From Perkinsus olseni (Eukaryota > Perkinsozoa > Perkinsida > Perkinsidae): DNA of 64,000 nt. The DNA is taken from assembly GCA_013115135.1 (NCBI GenBank), contig JABANP010000009.1, positions 186,001 through 250,000 on the forward strand, given 5' to 3'. Both the position numbers and the translations under genes were made by a program. Numbering within the stretch: position 1 is the first letter of the stretch; every line of letters starts with the position of its first letter. This document shows positions 33,502 to 44,509 of the stretch, piece by piece. The notes beneath the pieces are model-generated. The model saw nothing but the letters and a program-made list of their open reading frames with translations. It was not told the DNA's origin and ran no database searches.

Positions 33502-34016
33502 CTGGTTGACCGGTGGATTCGGCGGACAAAAGACGCCTTTCAGTACGATTGCCACCGTGGCAATGCCACGACGTCTAATGGTTGAGGAGAAAGCCTCTTC
33601 GATCAGTCGCTCCGGACGTGAGTTCTATGAAGTGGTCGGAGTGGCCTGGTTGCACGTGACACGGAGACGTCACCACGGGACAGTAAGCGAATCCTGACAG
33701 AAACAAAGGAAGCTTCTCTGTTTGAATGTACCGGGTACCCCTGTGGAAAGCTTCTTGACGGACTGTTAGATTGCACCGCATGTCAATGTAACAGAGACGA
33801 ACCATTTTGCTAACTAAGCACATCGGCATGGGTCTAACCAAGCCGGACCCGGCGTTGGACTTAGAACTCACGCACACGGGACAGGAATCCTGTGATGACG
33901 CGTCACATCACAAGACGCGACCCTTAGGGTACTCCGTCAAAGTTGTTCATTGCTTTCTCGTGATGAGCGCACATGCCGTGACCTTGCTAGGATCTGACTG
34001 TTCTTTTCCGTCTCTC

Positions 34017-35357
34017 ATGCGCATCCCGTTTCCGTTCCCCCTCGCCTCTCTGGTCGGCGCCACCACTCCTCCAGGCCGCACCCTCCTGTCTATCGAGTCT
34101 GGCGGCAAGGATATTAACGTTCGTCAGCTGCCGAAAATGCTGAGAGACGCCGGTTACATTCCCGACGAGGAGATTGCCTCTTTTCTGAAGACCGCTGAGA
34201 TCAAGACTCTCAGGTTCGCCCACTCCCAAGTGGTTCAGACTCCAGACCCCGGTATCGACAGCGATACTCTCTGCAGCTTTGTCGCTGTGGCCAGCAGCGA
34301 GCTCTCCTTGGAGTTTGAGTGTGATGAAGATACGGATGGTGAGGTCACCGGTCAACTCGACCCCGACTTGCATGTTAACGATCCCGGTGCGTACATGCAG
34401 AAGCAGCTCAAGTGGATGAAAATGGGGGAAGTTTGGAAAGCTACCGCCCCTTATGTCAAGCGAAATGCAAAGGTGGCTGTCCTGGACATGGGCATCAACT
34501 GGACCGACCCAGAACTCGCTCCCTTGAAGGGGAGACTGAAGAAGAAGAGCGGTGGCTACTTGGAAGGAGGGTGGAACTTCTTCACTGATTCGCCAAATAT
34601 GACGACCACTGAAGGTCATGGCACTTGTGTGAGTAGAATCCTCGCTGCCAAAAGTAACAACTCGATCGATATGGCTGGAATGGCTCCTAATGTCACACTG
34701 GTACCCCTGCAGATAGCCAGGAGCAGCAAGGATTTACCCCTGTCTAATTTCTTGGAAGCGATGGATCTGGCGATGGACGTGGAGGTAGACGTTATCTCGA
34801 TGTCATTTCGGTACGCGTTCAAGAACTATCGCCGGAGCAGCCAGCTTCTAATGCACCGTGCCCTGATAACTGCCCAACGCAGGGGTATCATTCTGGTGTC
34901 TGGAGCTGGGAATAGTGGCGTAGAATCATCTAACTCTTATCCCTGCTGGGTTGGTGGCCCGAGGAGTCTATGCGTCGCATATATGGTGAATAACAAAGAT
35001 AATCATACGCTTAGCAATTACTCGAATTATGGTACGAAGGTCGACGTCGCTGCATACGGTGTGAATCTCTTCGTCGGCTTTGGCGAGCAAGGAAGTTCGA
35101 ACCACTTCACGGGCTCATCAGCTGCGACGCCGCTCGTCTCTGGCCTTGCCGCTATTCTACGATCAATGGACGTCCCGCCGTCGTGGATCAAACGCCTGAT
35201 AACGCATAGTGTACATCCCGTCCACTCGGATCTGGGTCACAAGATTGCTAAAGGGGCCATCAATCCTTTGGAGACTGTGCGCTACGCAATCGCCCTCCTC
35301 CGTAGTAGAGGAAGGTCACGTGGTCTTCGTGGGACCTTCGTTAACGTGGAAGAGTAA
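34017..35357 (+). CDS. Secreted subtilisin-like serine protease (S8), copy 2
   Basis: Intronless, 446 residues from ATG 34017, chosen because all paralogues begin MRI plus a hydrophobic leader (here MRIPFPFPLASLVGA). The upstream in-frame extension to 33807 lacks such features. Triad: Asp in AVLDMGINWTD, His in EGHGTCVSRILAAK, Ser in GSSAATPLVSGL. Oxyanion Asn in SGAGNSGVESS. The residue after the catalytic Asp is Met instead of Ser/Thr. The propeptide is clearly more diverged than in the other four copies (EFECDEDTDGE). The tail ends FVNVEE. Confidence 0.9.
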   Translation: MRIPFPFPLASLVGATTPPGRTLLSIESGGKDINVRQLPKMLRDAGYIPDEEIASFLKTAEIKTLRFAHSQVVQTPDPGIDSDTLCSFVAVASSELSLEFECDEDTDGEVTGQLDPDLHVNDPGAYMQKQLKWMKMGEVWKATAPYVKRNAKVAVLDMGINWTDPELAPLKGRLKKKSGGYLEGGWNFFTDSPNMTTTEGHGTCVSRILAAKSNNSIDMAGMAPNVTLVPLQIARSSKDLPLSNFLEAMDLAMDVEVDVISMSFRYAFKNYRRSSQLLMHRALITAQRRGIILVSGAGNSGVESSNSYPCWVGGPRSLCVAYMVNNKDNHTLSNYSNYGTKVDVAAYGVNLFVGFGEQGSSNHFTGSSAATPLVSGLAAILRSMDVPPSWIKRLITHSVHPVHSDLGHKIAKGAINPLETVRYAIALLRSRGRSRGLRGTFVNVEE

Positions 35358-35807
35358 CTGTTGCTCGACACACCGGTTTTCACGGTATCTTCTTGCCCGC
35401 GGTTTTGCTGCATAACCTTCTTGTTCGTAAGCCTATCTATCTAGGATTGGCTCTCTCTCTGAGATCAGTCATTTTTTGCTCAGCGATGGCATCGCTGTTA
35501 ACCATCTTCAACAACAACAAAGTTTATTGAACAACTCATTCGAATGATTTGCGTTGTTCCAGTTAGGAATGCTCAGTAGCTCCACCCGCCCTATCAAGTT
35601 TTTTTCCCACAAAGAGGATCCACTAACGACTGAGCAACGCAAGCGCCAAAAACATCACAACGAACATGACTTTAACGACGACAATGGGTGGGACTTCAGG
35701 CTGCCGCGAGAAGTAAACCCCGGCCAAACTTCGACATAGTGCTGAAATGAGGGAATCTGGAGGACTGACGGCTCCTGAGGGGCACGATGGGGCTCGAGCT
35801 ACCTCAC
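35358..35807. other. Intergenic, no gene recognised
   Basis: Between the 3' ends of subtilisin copy 2 (+) and the EFHC-like gene (-). Contains short TCTATCTATC and CTCTCTCTC runs near 35430-35460. No supported coding frame. Confidence 0.4.
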
Positions 35808-38800
35808 TTATCGGGGAGCGTTGTGGTCGTGATACGTAGCCACCATAGCTTTGACGAAGTCGACGAACTTCACTTGGCCCAGGTCGATCGGCTCGTCGCT
35901 CTCAGGAGTCATCACGAAGCTGACGGTGAATCTTAGGTCGAAGGTTGAGAGATACGCGTGGACTCACCAAACACAGCGATCAATCTCCTCTTGATCGAAA
36001 GGGAACCCGAGACGGAGCAGTGCGAGTCGTATTTGGCCTGTGTCGGTCCTTTGGTCGTCGGACACTTCTGAAAAAGGAAGTTTTCCCACTGGCAAGTGAC
36101 CGTCATTTTCAAATGGTACTGCTGAGCTCTTTGATGATCCGGTGGGACATGGATGGATGCTTGTAGAAGACGTCCCCAACCTCTCGCACGGCCCGTCGAA
36201 TCTTCGCGGTCTCTGCCGCTTCAACCGACTGAGAGAAACTCGATGCCCTACTGCCGACTAGCAATCGCAACCGCAGGATGGATCAACGAGACGCCGCAAG
36301 AATGCCCTACCCTGCAGGCTGCTGCAGCGGCGTAGTCCTTATCTTCTTCGACCAAGGAGGACTTCTTCGGTTGAGCTTCCCCTTCATAGCCCTTGTAGTC
36401 AGGCTCCAGTACGGCATCACAGAATTCATTGTAACTAACAGTGAAATCACCGAGGTCAGAGGCCTCCAGTAGCTCGACGGCAGCCTACGAGATGTGACCA
36501 TCCTTATTCGTGTCGAATGCCCTCATAATAGCGAGAGCGTCACCCTCTGTAAGCTGGAAGCCATAATTGGCCAGCACCTCTCGGACTTCGTCCACTGTAG
36601 TAACCGTCACCATCAGTCCCGAACTGCATCGACCACGGCGGCTTACATGTTATGACACCGTTGTGGTCCCTGTCAAGACGCCGGAAAACATCTCGCACAA
36701 GAGGGAACTGCTGCAACAAGGTTTCGCGTAGCTTCGGGAGAATGGTGGTCAAATCGGACCTGAGAGTAGTCAGCCTGCCGAGGCCTTCGAGAGAGTATCA
36801 ACCTACTCCTCATCAGGCACCAGGGCCCCAGCTGAATTGTCTCCGCCGTTCTGCTCGAGTTTGACGTCGGGGTAAACCTTGGCGAAGTACTTACGGGTGT
36901 AGCTACGACGAGAATCATCGATGACACGAGACCAAGGGAAGAAGGGCTTACTCGTCACAGCCGGTCATGACGAAACTGTGATTGAAAACTACCGCTATCT
37001 TGCCAGGAATAAGGTCGAGAGGGTTCACCAGGCGACCTAAAGATACGCCCAAAATTCGCCCAACTCCGAGCTCGCGACATCTCCCACCTGTAGCCTCATT
37101 GAGGTGAATTCCCTTCTCCAAGAACTTCCCTGTCACGATGCCGAGGTTCCTCTGTGGAGGCTCGTGAATGGACAAAGTGTCGTCGAAAAGGTGATAGTTG
37201 AAAACGAACCTCCTGCTCACGTCTTCAGGCTCGGGGTTCGAGAATGCCGCCAAGAACCGCAAGACCTTGCCTGCCATAAAGGAGAATATCTTGACCGAAG
37301 CGCATCGCAAAGGATACCCTCATTGATCAGGAGCTTCTGCATATCTTTCTTGGGGACCTTGGGGACTAGGTTGAGCACGGACCCCATTGAGTCGTCCCAG
37401 GACCCGTAACCAGTGTATGGTGGTGTGGGCGGGCGGGGAACGATCTTCTCTGGAAGTCGAACGTCCCTCTTCGGTGCTAGGTCGACTAACAAAGTAACGC
37501 ATCTTGGCCGGCGGAGCGAAGGTGTCTGTGCTGTTACTTCCGATGCTCTTGAAGTACTCTCGAGTGAAGGCATCGGCGTCGTAAATGAACAAGTCATTGT
37601 TGACCTACGAGTTAAATGTATGAGCACGATTCCACCGCGCATGGCATCATGATGATGATGATGATGATGATGACAAAGTCGCACAGATTTCAATTGAAAG
37701 GGCATCCTAGCAAGTGAGCCCTCGCTTCTTTAGAAGTAGCAGTTCGAGCGGGAAGCCTGCGGCCTCGCACTGCAGCGTGGCGATGATGCCCGCCCATACC
37801 AGGCGTATTGTTTGTCCAACGTAGAGGTCATCGACCTTGTAGTAGACGTCTGGCGAAGGCAGAGGGTCCGAGGGCCCGAGCACCGGCATCGAATCTGAGC
37901 GATGGCAGCTGTCCACAGAGAACACCCCAGCAGTCCTGGACTTACCCTTGGCAACCCTGCCTCTTTTGAAGAAGATCGGGAAGTTATCTCGGCCGCAGTT
38001 GAGAGGATACCTGCGCACTTTCAAGATTTTCAGCCGATCAGATGTTAGCAGGGCTACTGTTCTCTGATCTCGATGGTGTCGTCACTAAGGAAGTAGAATA
38101 TGGTGAATGGCCTTCTCTCGTACTGCTCCGTGCTGAGGTCGTCCATCACAGCATAGAACCGGCACACCTGTTCACCAGAGACCTCGCCCAGGCGCCTCAG
38201 CATCGTACTCACCTTCCGGTCCTTATCTAAAAATTGCCCTAGCCGTTCGTTCGCTTGTCCTCCGCCCAGCATCGCTTCTCGGTAGACCTTCTCGTAGCTC
38301 CCTGCGGGTCCATGAGCATTCGAAGGATCCAGAAACCTTACGAGGCATGGCAGCTCCCGCTATCTCGGACTCCTTCTTGGTCTGTGCGAAGGTATCCTCG
38401 GGCACCTCCGTGTTCGGGGCTTGTTCGCACTTCAACACCTGACGCCGCGCTAGCTCGACTCAGTTCGTCGAAGGCCACACGGGTGTTACATTCTCATAGT
38501 AGCTCCGAGTGAAGCCATCCACGGCTGTGATCTGGATGACTCGACCGTAGATCTTGATGCCCTCACCAACCCTCTGAGAAAAGCCGAGCTCCGCTTGCAC
38601 GACGACACCTCTTCACCTACCAAGTCCTGCGCTACGATGAAGCCCCTTCCATCCCCCTTCGGGATCCTGAGCAGAGACCACACTGAGGCTCGCCAGGTGA
38701 AATCACCGCTCACCTATGGCGTTTGAGGAGGTTCCCTTGGTTAAGTCCGCTGTTGTCTTCTCGTGGCTCACTCACGTGCATAGTATCATCCTCTGAAGAC

Positions 38801-39340
38801 ACGGCTGTTTATTCTGGCGTTCCCTCTCGACGTACCGAGGTAGTAGTAGAGAATGCAAGGCCGAACGCGGTAGTTCTCGAGGTTGGACTCCACAACCGCT
38901 TCTTTGTAGTATCCAAAGAATCTGTAAGACACCATGTTCAACCTAAGATTCCATCGTAAAGGCCGACTCACCTGAGCACATGTCGATCGAGAGCGTCCCA
39001 GGCAGGAAGTTGTTCCGTCTCCCCGACTCCGTTAGGAGCGACGAAAACGTCGCGCGTGGTGGACTTGGGCAAGGCCTCACCGTCACGCCAGCCCTCAGGG
39101 GCCCTTGGAACCTGACCAGCTTGCGTGGCAAACCTCGCAAGCGTTGAAGCCGCTACCTCGACCAGCCTTTGGTCGCTCCCTGTTGGATATGCTCTTCTCT
39201 ATGCGCTGGCCATTGTTGAACCCCCAAGTTTGATGAACATGATGGTTCGCCCGCTGCACCTAGACAAGCCACCACAGAGATCCGATACAAGGGCATCAAG
39301 CAAAGAACCGTCATCGTTAGTTCGGGAGAGTGGATCAAAG
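35808..39340 (-). CDS. EFHC1/Rib72-like protein: DM10 domains followed by EF-hands
   Basis: Many exons. The N-terminal part has AWDALDRHVLR leading to DM10-1 (RFFGYYKEAVVESNLENYRV then RPCILYYYL, about 38935-38850). DM10-2 reads CRFYAVMDDLSTEQYERRPF, then TIFYFLSDDTIEIREQ and CGRDNFPIFFKRGRVAKG. A linker with DDLYVGQTIRLVWAG and FIYDADAFTREYFKSIG follows. DM10-3 reads RRFVFNYHLFDDTLSIHE and VFNHSFVMTGCDE. EF-hand-type loops come after it: RRLDRDHNGVIT (near 36690-36660) and DTNKDGHIS (near 36510). The tail ends VKFVDFVKAMVATYHDHN, stop 35810-35808. Proteins of this type sit inside ciliary doublet microtubules, which suits a flagellated zoospore. The exact start and several exon edges are uncertain. 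Confidence 0.8.
37645..37674. repeat. (ATG)n/(CAT)n microsatellite
   Basis: About eight tandem ATG triplets. They lie in the EFHC-like gene, probably in an intron. In the overlapping minus frame they would code a run of eight His, which no neighbouring sequence supports as protein. Confidence 0.8.
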
Positions 39341-39652
39341 AGATGAGAATCCCTCAGGAGACGACACTGAAGTTATGAGCACAGCCATGCCGCTGTGCAT
39401 ACGCAGCGTAAAACATGCGCAATCGGTCAAGTCCAGTCTAGCCCGTTCGAGCGTGTAGGGCTCACCTTCGGCTGGTAGCCTGGCAGACTGGGGAGTTCAA
39501 TTCTGGAGGCCATGAAGTGGGGATAAACGAATTATATGCAACTTCGGCGAGCGCTGTGGCGTCGGAAGGCCAACTCAACAACCCCACGACGCAGGCTCGG
39601 TACAGCGAGTAAGGCATATCGTGTCGTTGCATGCACGACCACCGACTGCGGG

Positions 39653-40262
39653 CTATTTTGTAATGAACACTTGTTCACCTACGAAAGCCTCGCAATTCTC
39701 ACACCGGTGAGTGGCTTCTTGGCAGCTGTCACAGCATAGCGGTAGCAAGCATACCGGAAAGAACAGTACTAAGAGGATAGCCATGCAAATGTACGTACCT
39801 GATACGACATCAGATTCGCTCCTCATTTCTAAGGGCCAACCTACCGCATGACCGGTCGTGCGTCACCACCGTGGGCGCGGAGTGACCACAGACTGGGCAC
39901 TTGAGGTCGAAGGGTTGATGGCCCGGCTCCGGTCGCGGGAACGTGTCCTCCTTGGTCGCGCCGTATGCCGCGTCGTAACCGTCAGTGTCGACCAGCAGCA
40001 GCCGGACATCCTCCCCATCAGGGTGGCCATCGGATGCTGGCCGTTTCGCAGTTTCATCGTTCATCTCGATAACCTCATCGTCGCTATGTGGATTGAAGTC
40101 CGGCGGTACGAGGCCTTCCAGCTGTACCCGCAACCCCTTCTCGTCGGCCCTCTCCGGTGGAGTCTCACCCTCAGCCTGGCCGGCAACCTCCGCGGCGTCA
40201 CCAAGAGCCTCTTCTTCCTTCCGTTCGTCCTGTTCGTCTGGTAAGGCAGCTTCCGGGCTCAT
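39653..40262 (-). CDS. LITAF-like zinc-ribbon membrane protein, array member a
   Basis: Exons 40262-39845 and 39798-39653 give 187 residues in phase. A long acidic N-terminal region (EEEALGDAAEVAGQAEGE) precedes the LITAF domain. The domain has CPVCGHSAPTVVTHDRSCG, a hydrophobic half-helix (ICMAILLVLFFPVCLLPLCC), DSCQEATHRCENC and VGEQVFITK. LITAF-type proteins insert monotopically in endosomal or lysosomal membranes with the two Cys knuckles binding zinc. The intron sits at the same place as in the other members. An extra 5' exon within 40263-40601 (MLHETLSCVVTLGVQWVPND) is possible. Confidence 0.8.
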
Positions 40263-40615
40263 CTACAATGTCCTGCCACGGGTTGGGTGCTGCAATGTCC
40301 GCTGCTGCAGGGCTGTGGTCCGACAGGGGTTCTCGGGATTCCGTTGCCCCTTCTCGCTGCTGGGCTTGCTGTCGTCTTTTCGACCTCCTTCGGTATCGTC
40401 CCTTGGATGAGTTTGCGGGAGCGGATTCCTTCTCTCTTGTTTCCATAATGGTGCCCGAAATTTTCGGTAAAACTGCCGAAATTTCTCAGCTGCGAGATCG
40501 TTCGGTACCCACTGCACTCCCAATGTAACCACACAACTCAGCGTTTCATGCAACATCTCCTTCGTCAAAACATCAAAGGTTGAGGTCGGGTTCATGAGCA
40601 CGTGAGTAACGTTTA

Positions 40616-40952
40616 TTATTCAGTGATGAAGACCTTCTTGCCGACTTGCTTCCCCGCACGCTGCACAAACATGATCGGCTTCTTGGCAGTTGTGGCAGAA
40701 GAAGGGCACCCAGAATACCGGAAAGAACAGCAGCAGTAGGAGGCAAGAGCATATGTACGTACCTGAGTCATCAACAACAATACAAGGTTGCCACGTCAAG
40801 CTGAGAGACAACCCACCGCAGGAGTTCCGATGCTCCACAATAGTCAATCCTTCGTGACCGCAATGCCTGCATGGTACCAGGTCTGGTGAGTGGCCGAGGG
40901 CGGGAGTTGCTACAGGGGCCAACGGCTCGGTACCGTACGACCCCGTGGCCAT
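40616..40952 (-). pseudogene. LITAF-like gene, array member b, with a 1-base frameshift
   Basis: Exon 1 (40952-40817) begins MATGSYGTEPLAPVATPALG and contains CRHCGHEGLTIVEHRNSCG. Exon 2 starts at 40762 with TYICSCLLLLLFFPVFWVPF, then NCQEADHVCAACG. The usual ending of the family is present but in another frame. The shift falls in the run of four C (plus strand 40652-40655). As written the protein ends six codons later without the standard tail. Either a sequencing error, a recent loss, or a real altered terminus. Confidence 0.7.
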
Positions 40953-41130
40953 GATGGGTTGTTGGAAGGCGAGAACTGACCGCAGAGGTGGCGGAGGAGA
41001 TACGTGGCCGAACTCAATACACGGTGGCACAATAACAGTGAGCATGATGATGATTACCATCCACGACTAATCCGATGCTGCATCGGGATAAGGCTGTGTC
41101 GAGTATCGTGGGCCAAGCGGGCCGAGCGGG

Positions 41131-41508
41131 CTATGAGGTGATGAACACCTTCTCGCCAACCTTAACGTGGCAATTGGCACACTTGTGATCAGCCTGCTGG
41201 CAGGAATCGCAACAGCAAGGCAACCAAGCCAGAGGGAAGCAGAGCAAGGCGAGGATGCCCACGCAGATCCATGAACCTGACACCAAACTGCAGCACGACC
41301 AAAGAGCTCGATATCGCCCACCAGCGCTAACTTTATGCTCAACCATGGTGATGGTAGTGGCCTTGCAATAAGGGCAAGTGACCGTCATAGGGTCGTCACT
41401 GAAGTAAACGGTGGCCATCGGAGCGGGTACGGCTGGCGCCATGGCAGGTTGAGCAGAGCTGGCGTAAGCCTGTGACTGGATGAAGGGCTTTCCTTCTTCA
41501 GCAGACAT
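41131..41508 (-). CDS. LITAF-like zinc-ribbon membrane protein, array member c
   Basis: Exons 41508-41322 and 41276-41131 give 110 residues. Starts MSAEEGKPFIQSQAYASS. A Pro/Ala-rich leader is followed by VTCPYCKATTITMVEHKVSAG. Exon 2 reads SWICVGILALLCFPLAWLP, CCDSCQQADHKCANC and VGEKVFITS. Without splicing the open frame also runs through the 45-base intron, so an intron-retained form would still be translatable. Confidence 0.85.
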   Translation of the reverse strand: MSAEEGKPFIQSQAYASSAQPAMAPAVPAPMATVYFSDDPMTVTCPYCKATTITMVEHKVSAGGRYRALWSCCSLVSGSWICVGILALLCFPLAWLPCCCDSCQQADHKCANCHVKVGEKVFITS

Positions 41509-41638
41509 GAAAGGGGCTTGAGAGAACCAAGAGGATCCTGACGGTCATCGAAAATCATCCGACTATTGGTAACGCGGAGGAGACCATGGATTGAGCACAG
41601 CGATCGGTGTATCACAGGCATGCACGCATGAAGTGATG

Positions 41639-41991
41639 TCAACTGGTGATGAAGACCTTCTCGCCGACCTTAGTGTTGCAACTGGCACACTTGTGATCGG
41701 CCTGCTGGCAGGACTGGCAGCAGCAAGGCAACCAAGCCAGAGGGAAGAAGAGGAGGGCCAGAATAGCCACGCATATCCACGATCCTGAACGGAGATGGAT
41801 GATGGATTGAAGTACAGTGAAGCAGTGAACCTACCGGCGCTGACCTGATGGTCAACCTTAGTGGGGCCAGTGTGTTGACAATAGGGGCATTTCACCGTAG
41901 TAGGCTCATGGTCGAAGTACACTGCCGCCATCGGGGCGGGGGGCATGGGGCCTGGCTGCGGGTTGAGGGGCTTGGCCTCTTCACTGGACAT
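41639..41991 (-). CDS. LITAF-like zinc-ribbon membrane protein, array member d
   Basis: Exons 41991-41835 and 41784-41639 give 100 residues. Begins MSSEEAKPLNPQPGPMPP. Zinc half-site VKCPYCQHTGPTKVDHQVSAG, membrane segment SWICVAILALLFFPLAWLP, second half-site CQQADHKCASC, end VGEKVFITS. The protein is identical to member e; exon 2 differs only by synonymous changes. Confidence 0.88.
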
Positions 41992-42479
41992 AATAGTAGC
42001 GGAAGAAGAGGATGCTGACGAGCAATGAGAAGTCCTCACGATAATGTCGAAAATTGACCGCGATGAGAGGCAAGACGCTGGCCCAACGCGATTCGCGACG
42101 AACCATTATCCTCAAGATTCTCGAAGGGTTGCGCACACGGAAGAATACTGGAGAGGTCCATGGCTAAATGATTGAACGACCGTCGAAACGACACTCTGAG
42201 CACAGCCGGGCGCGTTCTTACTACTCAAAAAACACGCGCTGTTGTTTGCTTCCGCAGCCCAGCACAACAGACACTCGAGTATTGAGCGCAGCTGCTATGG
42301 ACATCCGCCGAGGGCCATTCCTTAACCTCGAGCTGCAGATTTACACGGGATGGTTCTAACGCTTTGAAATTGCCTGAGGACAGTCCTTTTTATTCTCCAA
42401 ATGCCGCGCACTATCCCCAAGCATCGAGCTACAGCGCTCAGAGACCTTCAAGACGGATATACCCGACTCAGGCAAGGGA

Positions 42480-42670
42480 AGCTAGGGATCAACGGCTCAG
42501 CACCGTACGACCCCGTGGCCGTCATGGACTGTCCAGGAGTGAGAACTGATCGCAGAGATGGACCAGGAGATACGCGGACCCCGCCCAACTCAGCAACCGG
42601 TGGACTTAACAACAGTGTGCAGGATGATCATCATTCACGACCATTCCGATGCTGCATCGGGATAAGTCAC
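42480..42670 (-). pseudogene. Relict copy of the member-b 5' region between members d and e
   Basis: Plus-strand sequence ACGGCTCAGCACCGTACG (42492) through CCGATGCTGCATCGGGATAAG (42646-42666) parallels 40922-41090 at the start of member b and the spacer before member c. The rest of the gene is gone. It marks a segmental duplication that carried b-start, spacer and a c/d-type gene. Confidence 0.7.
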
Positions 42671-42687
42671 GTGGCCGAGTCTAAGGG

Positions 42688-43040
42688 CTATGAGGTGATG
42701 AAGACTTTCTCGCCAACCTTAGTGTTGCAACTGGCACACTTGTGATCAGCCTGCTGGCAGGACTGGCAGCAGCAAGGCAACCAAGCCAGAGGGAAGAAGA
42801 GGAGGGCCAGAATAGCCACGCATATCCACGATCCTAAACAGAGATGGACGATGGATTGAAGTAAGGTGAAGCAGTGAACCTACCGGCGCTGACCTGATGG
42901 TCAACCTTAGTGGGGCCAGTGTGTTGACAATATGGGCATTTCACCGTAGTGGGCTCATGGTCGAAGTACACGGCCGCCATCGGGGCGGGGGGCATGGGGC
43001 CTGGCTGCGGGTTGAGGGGCTTGGCCTCTTCACTGGACAT
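42688..43040 (-). CDS. LITAF-like zinc-ribbon membrane protein, array member e
   Basis: Exons 43040-42884 and 42833-42688 give 100 residues, the same amino acids as member d. The intron is also nearly the same but has a TTTAG acceptor where d has TTCAG. Very recent duplication or ongoing gene conversion. Family role as for the other members: membrane-attached zinc ribbon, endosomal in other eukaryotes. Confidence 0.88.
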
Positions 43041-43206
43041 GAGTAGAATCAAAGGTGAGGACGCTGGTAGAGAAAGAACGAAAGGTGTGGTACGCCTTTC
43101 CCTAGAGTGCAACCAGAGGACGCTCCTTGGAGTCAATAGCACTCGTACCACTCGTCGGTAAGTGACAACACAACAAAAACAGTACAACGACCACGGCAAT
43201 TGTGTA

Positions 43207-43688
43207 TCATGTTAACACGGTGCGGTCTATCCTTTGGCTACACTGGATAGGGCCTCCCAGCACCACTGAGGGGTCTGCTGCGTGGGGAGGGACGCGAGGA
43301 GCCGACGGCTGAGCCGTGGCGTAGTAGTGAGGGGGCGCATAGTAGCCCCTATATGCCTCGTCAAATAAGAAGGTCTTCTCGCCCACTTTGTAGTTGCACG
43401 TCGGGCAATGATGCTGGGCCGACTGGCAACTACGACAGACTAACGGCAGCCAGAATAGGGGGAAGAAGAGAGCAGCGATGAGGAGCATGGCGACCAGGGA
43501 ACCTGCACAGCATAGCCTTCCACTGCGCCGCCTGTTAGTAGTTTCCGAGCGGACCTACCCAATCCGATGCGATGCCATACTCGTGTTTGTCCGACACTCC
43601 CGCAGTTGGGACAGGAGACTATCACTGGTTCATGTTCGAAGAACGGCTGCGCCATTGGGGCCGGGTACGCTGCGCCGGGCTGCATCAC
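43207..43688 (-). CDS. LITAF-like zinc-ribbon membrane protein, array member f, with extended tail
   Basis: Exons 43688-43559 and 43502-43207 give 141 residues. MMQPGAAYPAPMAQPFFEHE, then VSCPNCGSVGQTRVWHRIG. Exon 2 reads SLVAMLLIAALFFPLFWLP, CRSCQSAQHHCPTC and VGEKTFLFDEAYRGYYAPP, plus a Pro/Tyr/Ala-rich tail. The tail of about 45 residues after the domain is absent from members a-e. Most diverged and outermost copy, so perhaps the oldest. Confidence 0.82.
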
Positions 43689-43689
43689 C

Positions 43690-44509
43690 AGAAGGGGCTT
43701 GACGAAGTGGGGAACTGAGTATGAACGACAGAAGGCTGGATTGGCCGGTCTCCGAGATTCTGGTCAGACTGTGAGATGATACTAACATCATTATGACCGC
43801 CCCTGTGCGACCCGTGACGACCGAGACAAAGTGAAAACACTGAGACAAAAACATGACGATGAGAGCGTGAAGTCCAGAGTGATGCCAACGAAATCCAACA
43901 TACTTCAGAAGCCTAGGGGAGCACACTACGAACAGCAGCTGGGGCTCAGCGGTCGTCGACGCTTGGAAGGGACCTCGTTCGCTCGAACGGTCGTGCGCTG
44001 ATCCCGAGTCTCATCGTTGAGGAAATGCAAGATGTGCAAGATATCGATGGCCGTGCAGTGCTCGGAAGTTGTTCTTCTTTTCCTTGGCATCCAAGATGAA
44101 GAGACCTTCATATTCTCGGAGGAGTTCGCACAGGTAATACATCCGACCCACTCGCCTACGACGGCCGTGACTTCGGCCACGGTTTTTCACGCTATGGTGA
44201 TCGGCTGAGCGACCTCGCCTGTCTCGCGCCTCATCCCATGACCGCGTAGTAGCGGCTGTAGCGTGGTCGTAGTGAGGGTGTAGTAGTGGGAAGGCTAGAG
44301 AAGGCTGCTAAGCTAAAGTGTGTTACTAGGGACAGTGTACGATGGCATGATCAACAGGACGACGGGAACAAGGCAGTCAGTATCTTAGCATTCAGTCGCT
44401 GCCGTCGTCGAAGAGTATCCGAGGTCGATCGTGGCATGATACGGATTGCGCTCAGTTTATAGTAAGTTCTGTTGTTAGGCCCAGCGCTCCTCACTGTTCA
44501 CCTAAAAGG
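43690..44509. other. Stretch between the LITAF array and the next gene
   Basis: A minus frame around 44140-44010 reads YYLCELLREYEGLFILDAKE, which is protein-like, but no start, splice or family was established. The rest shows nothing. Confidence 0.3.

Noticed and set aside
33987..34619. Minus-strand open frame of 210 codons
   Set aside because: Antisense of subtilisin copy 2; similar antisense frames accompany the other copies.
39440..39510. GTTCAATTC B-box-like sequence upstream of the LITAF array
   Set aside because: No cloverleaf could be formed around it.
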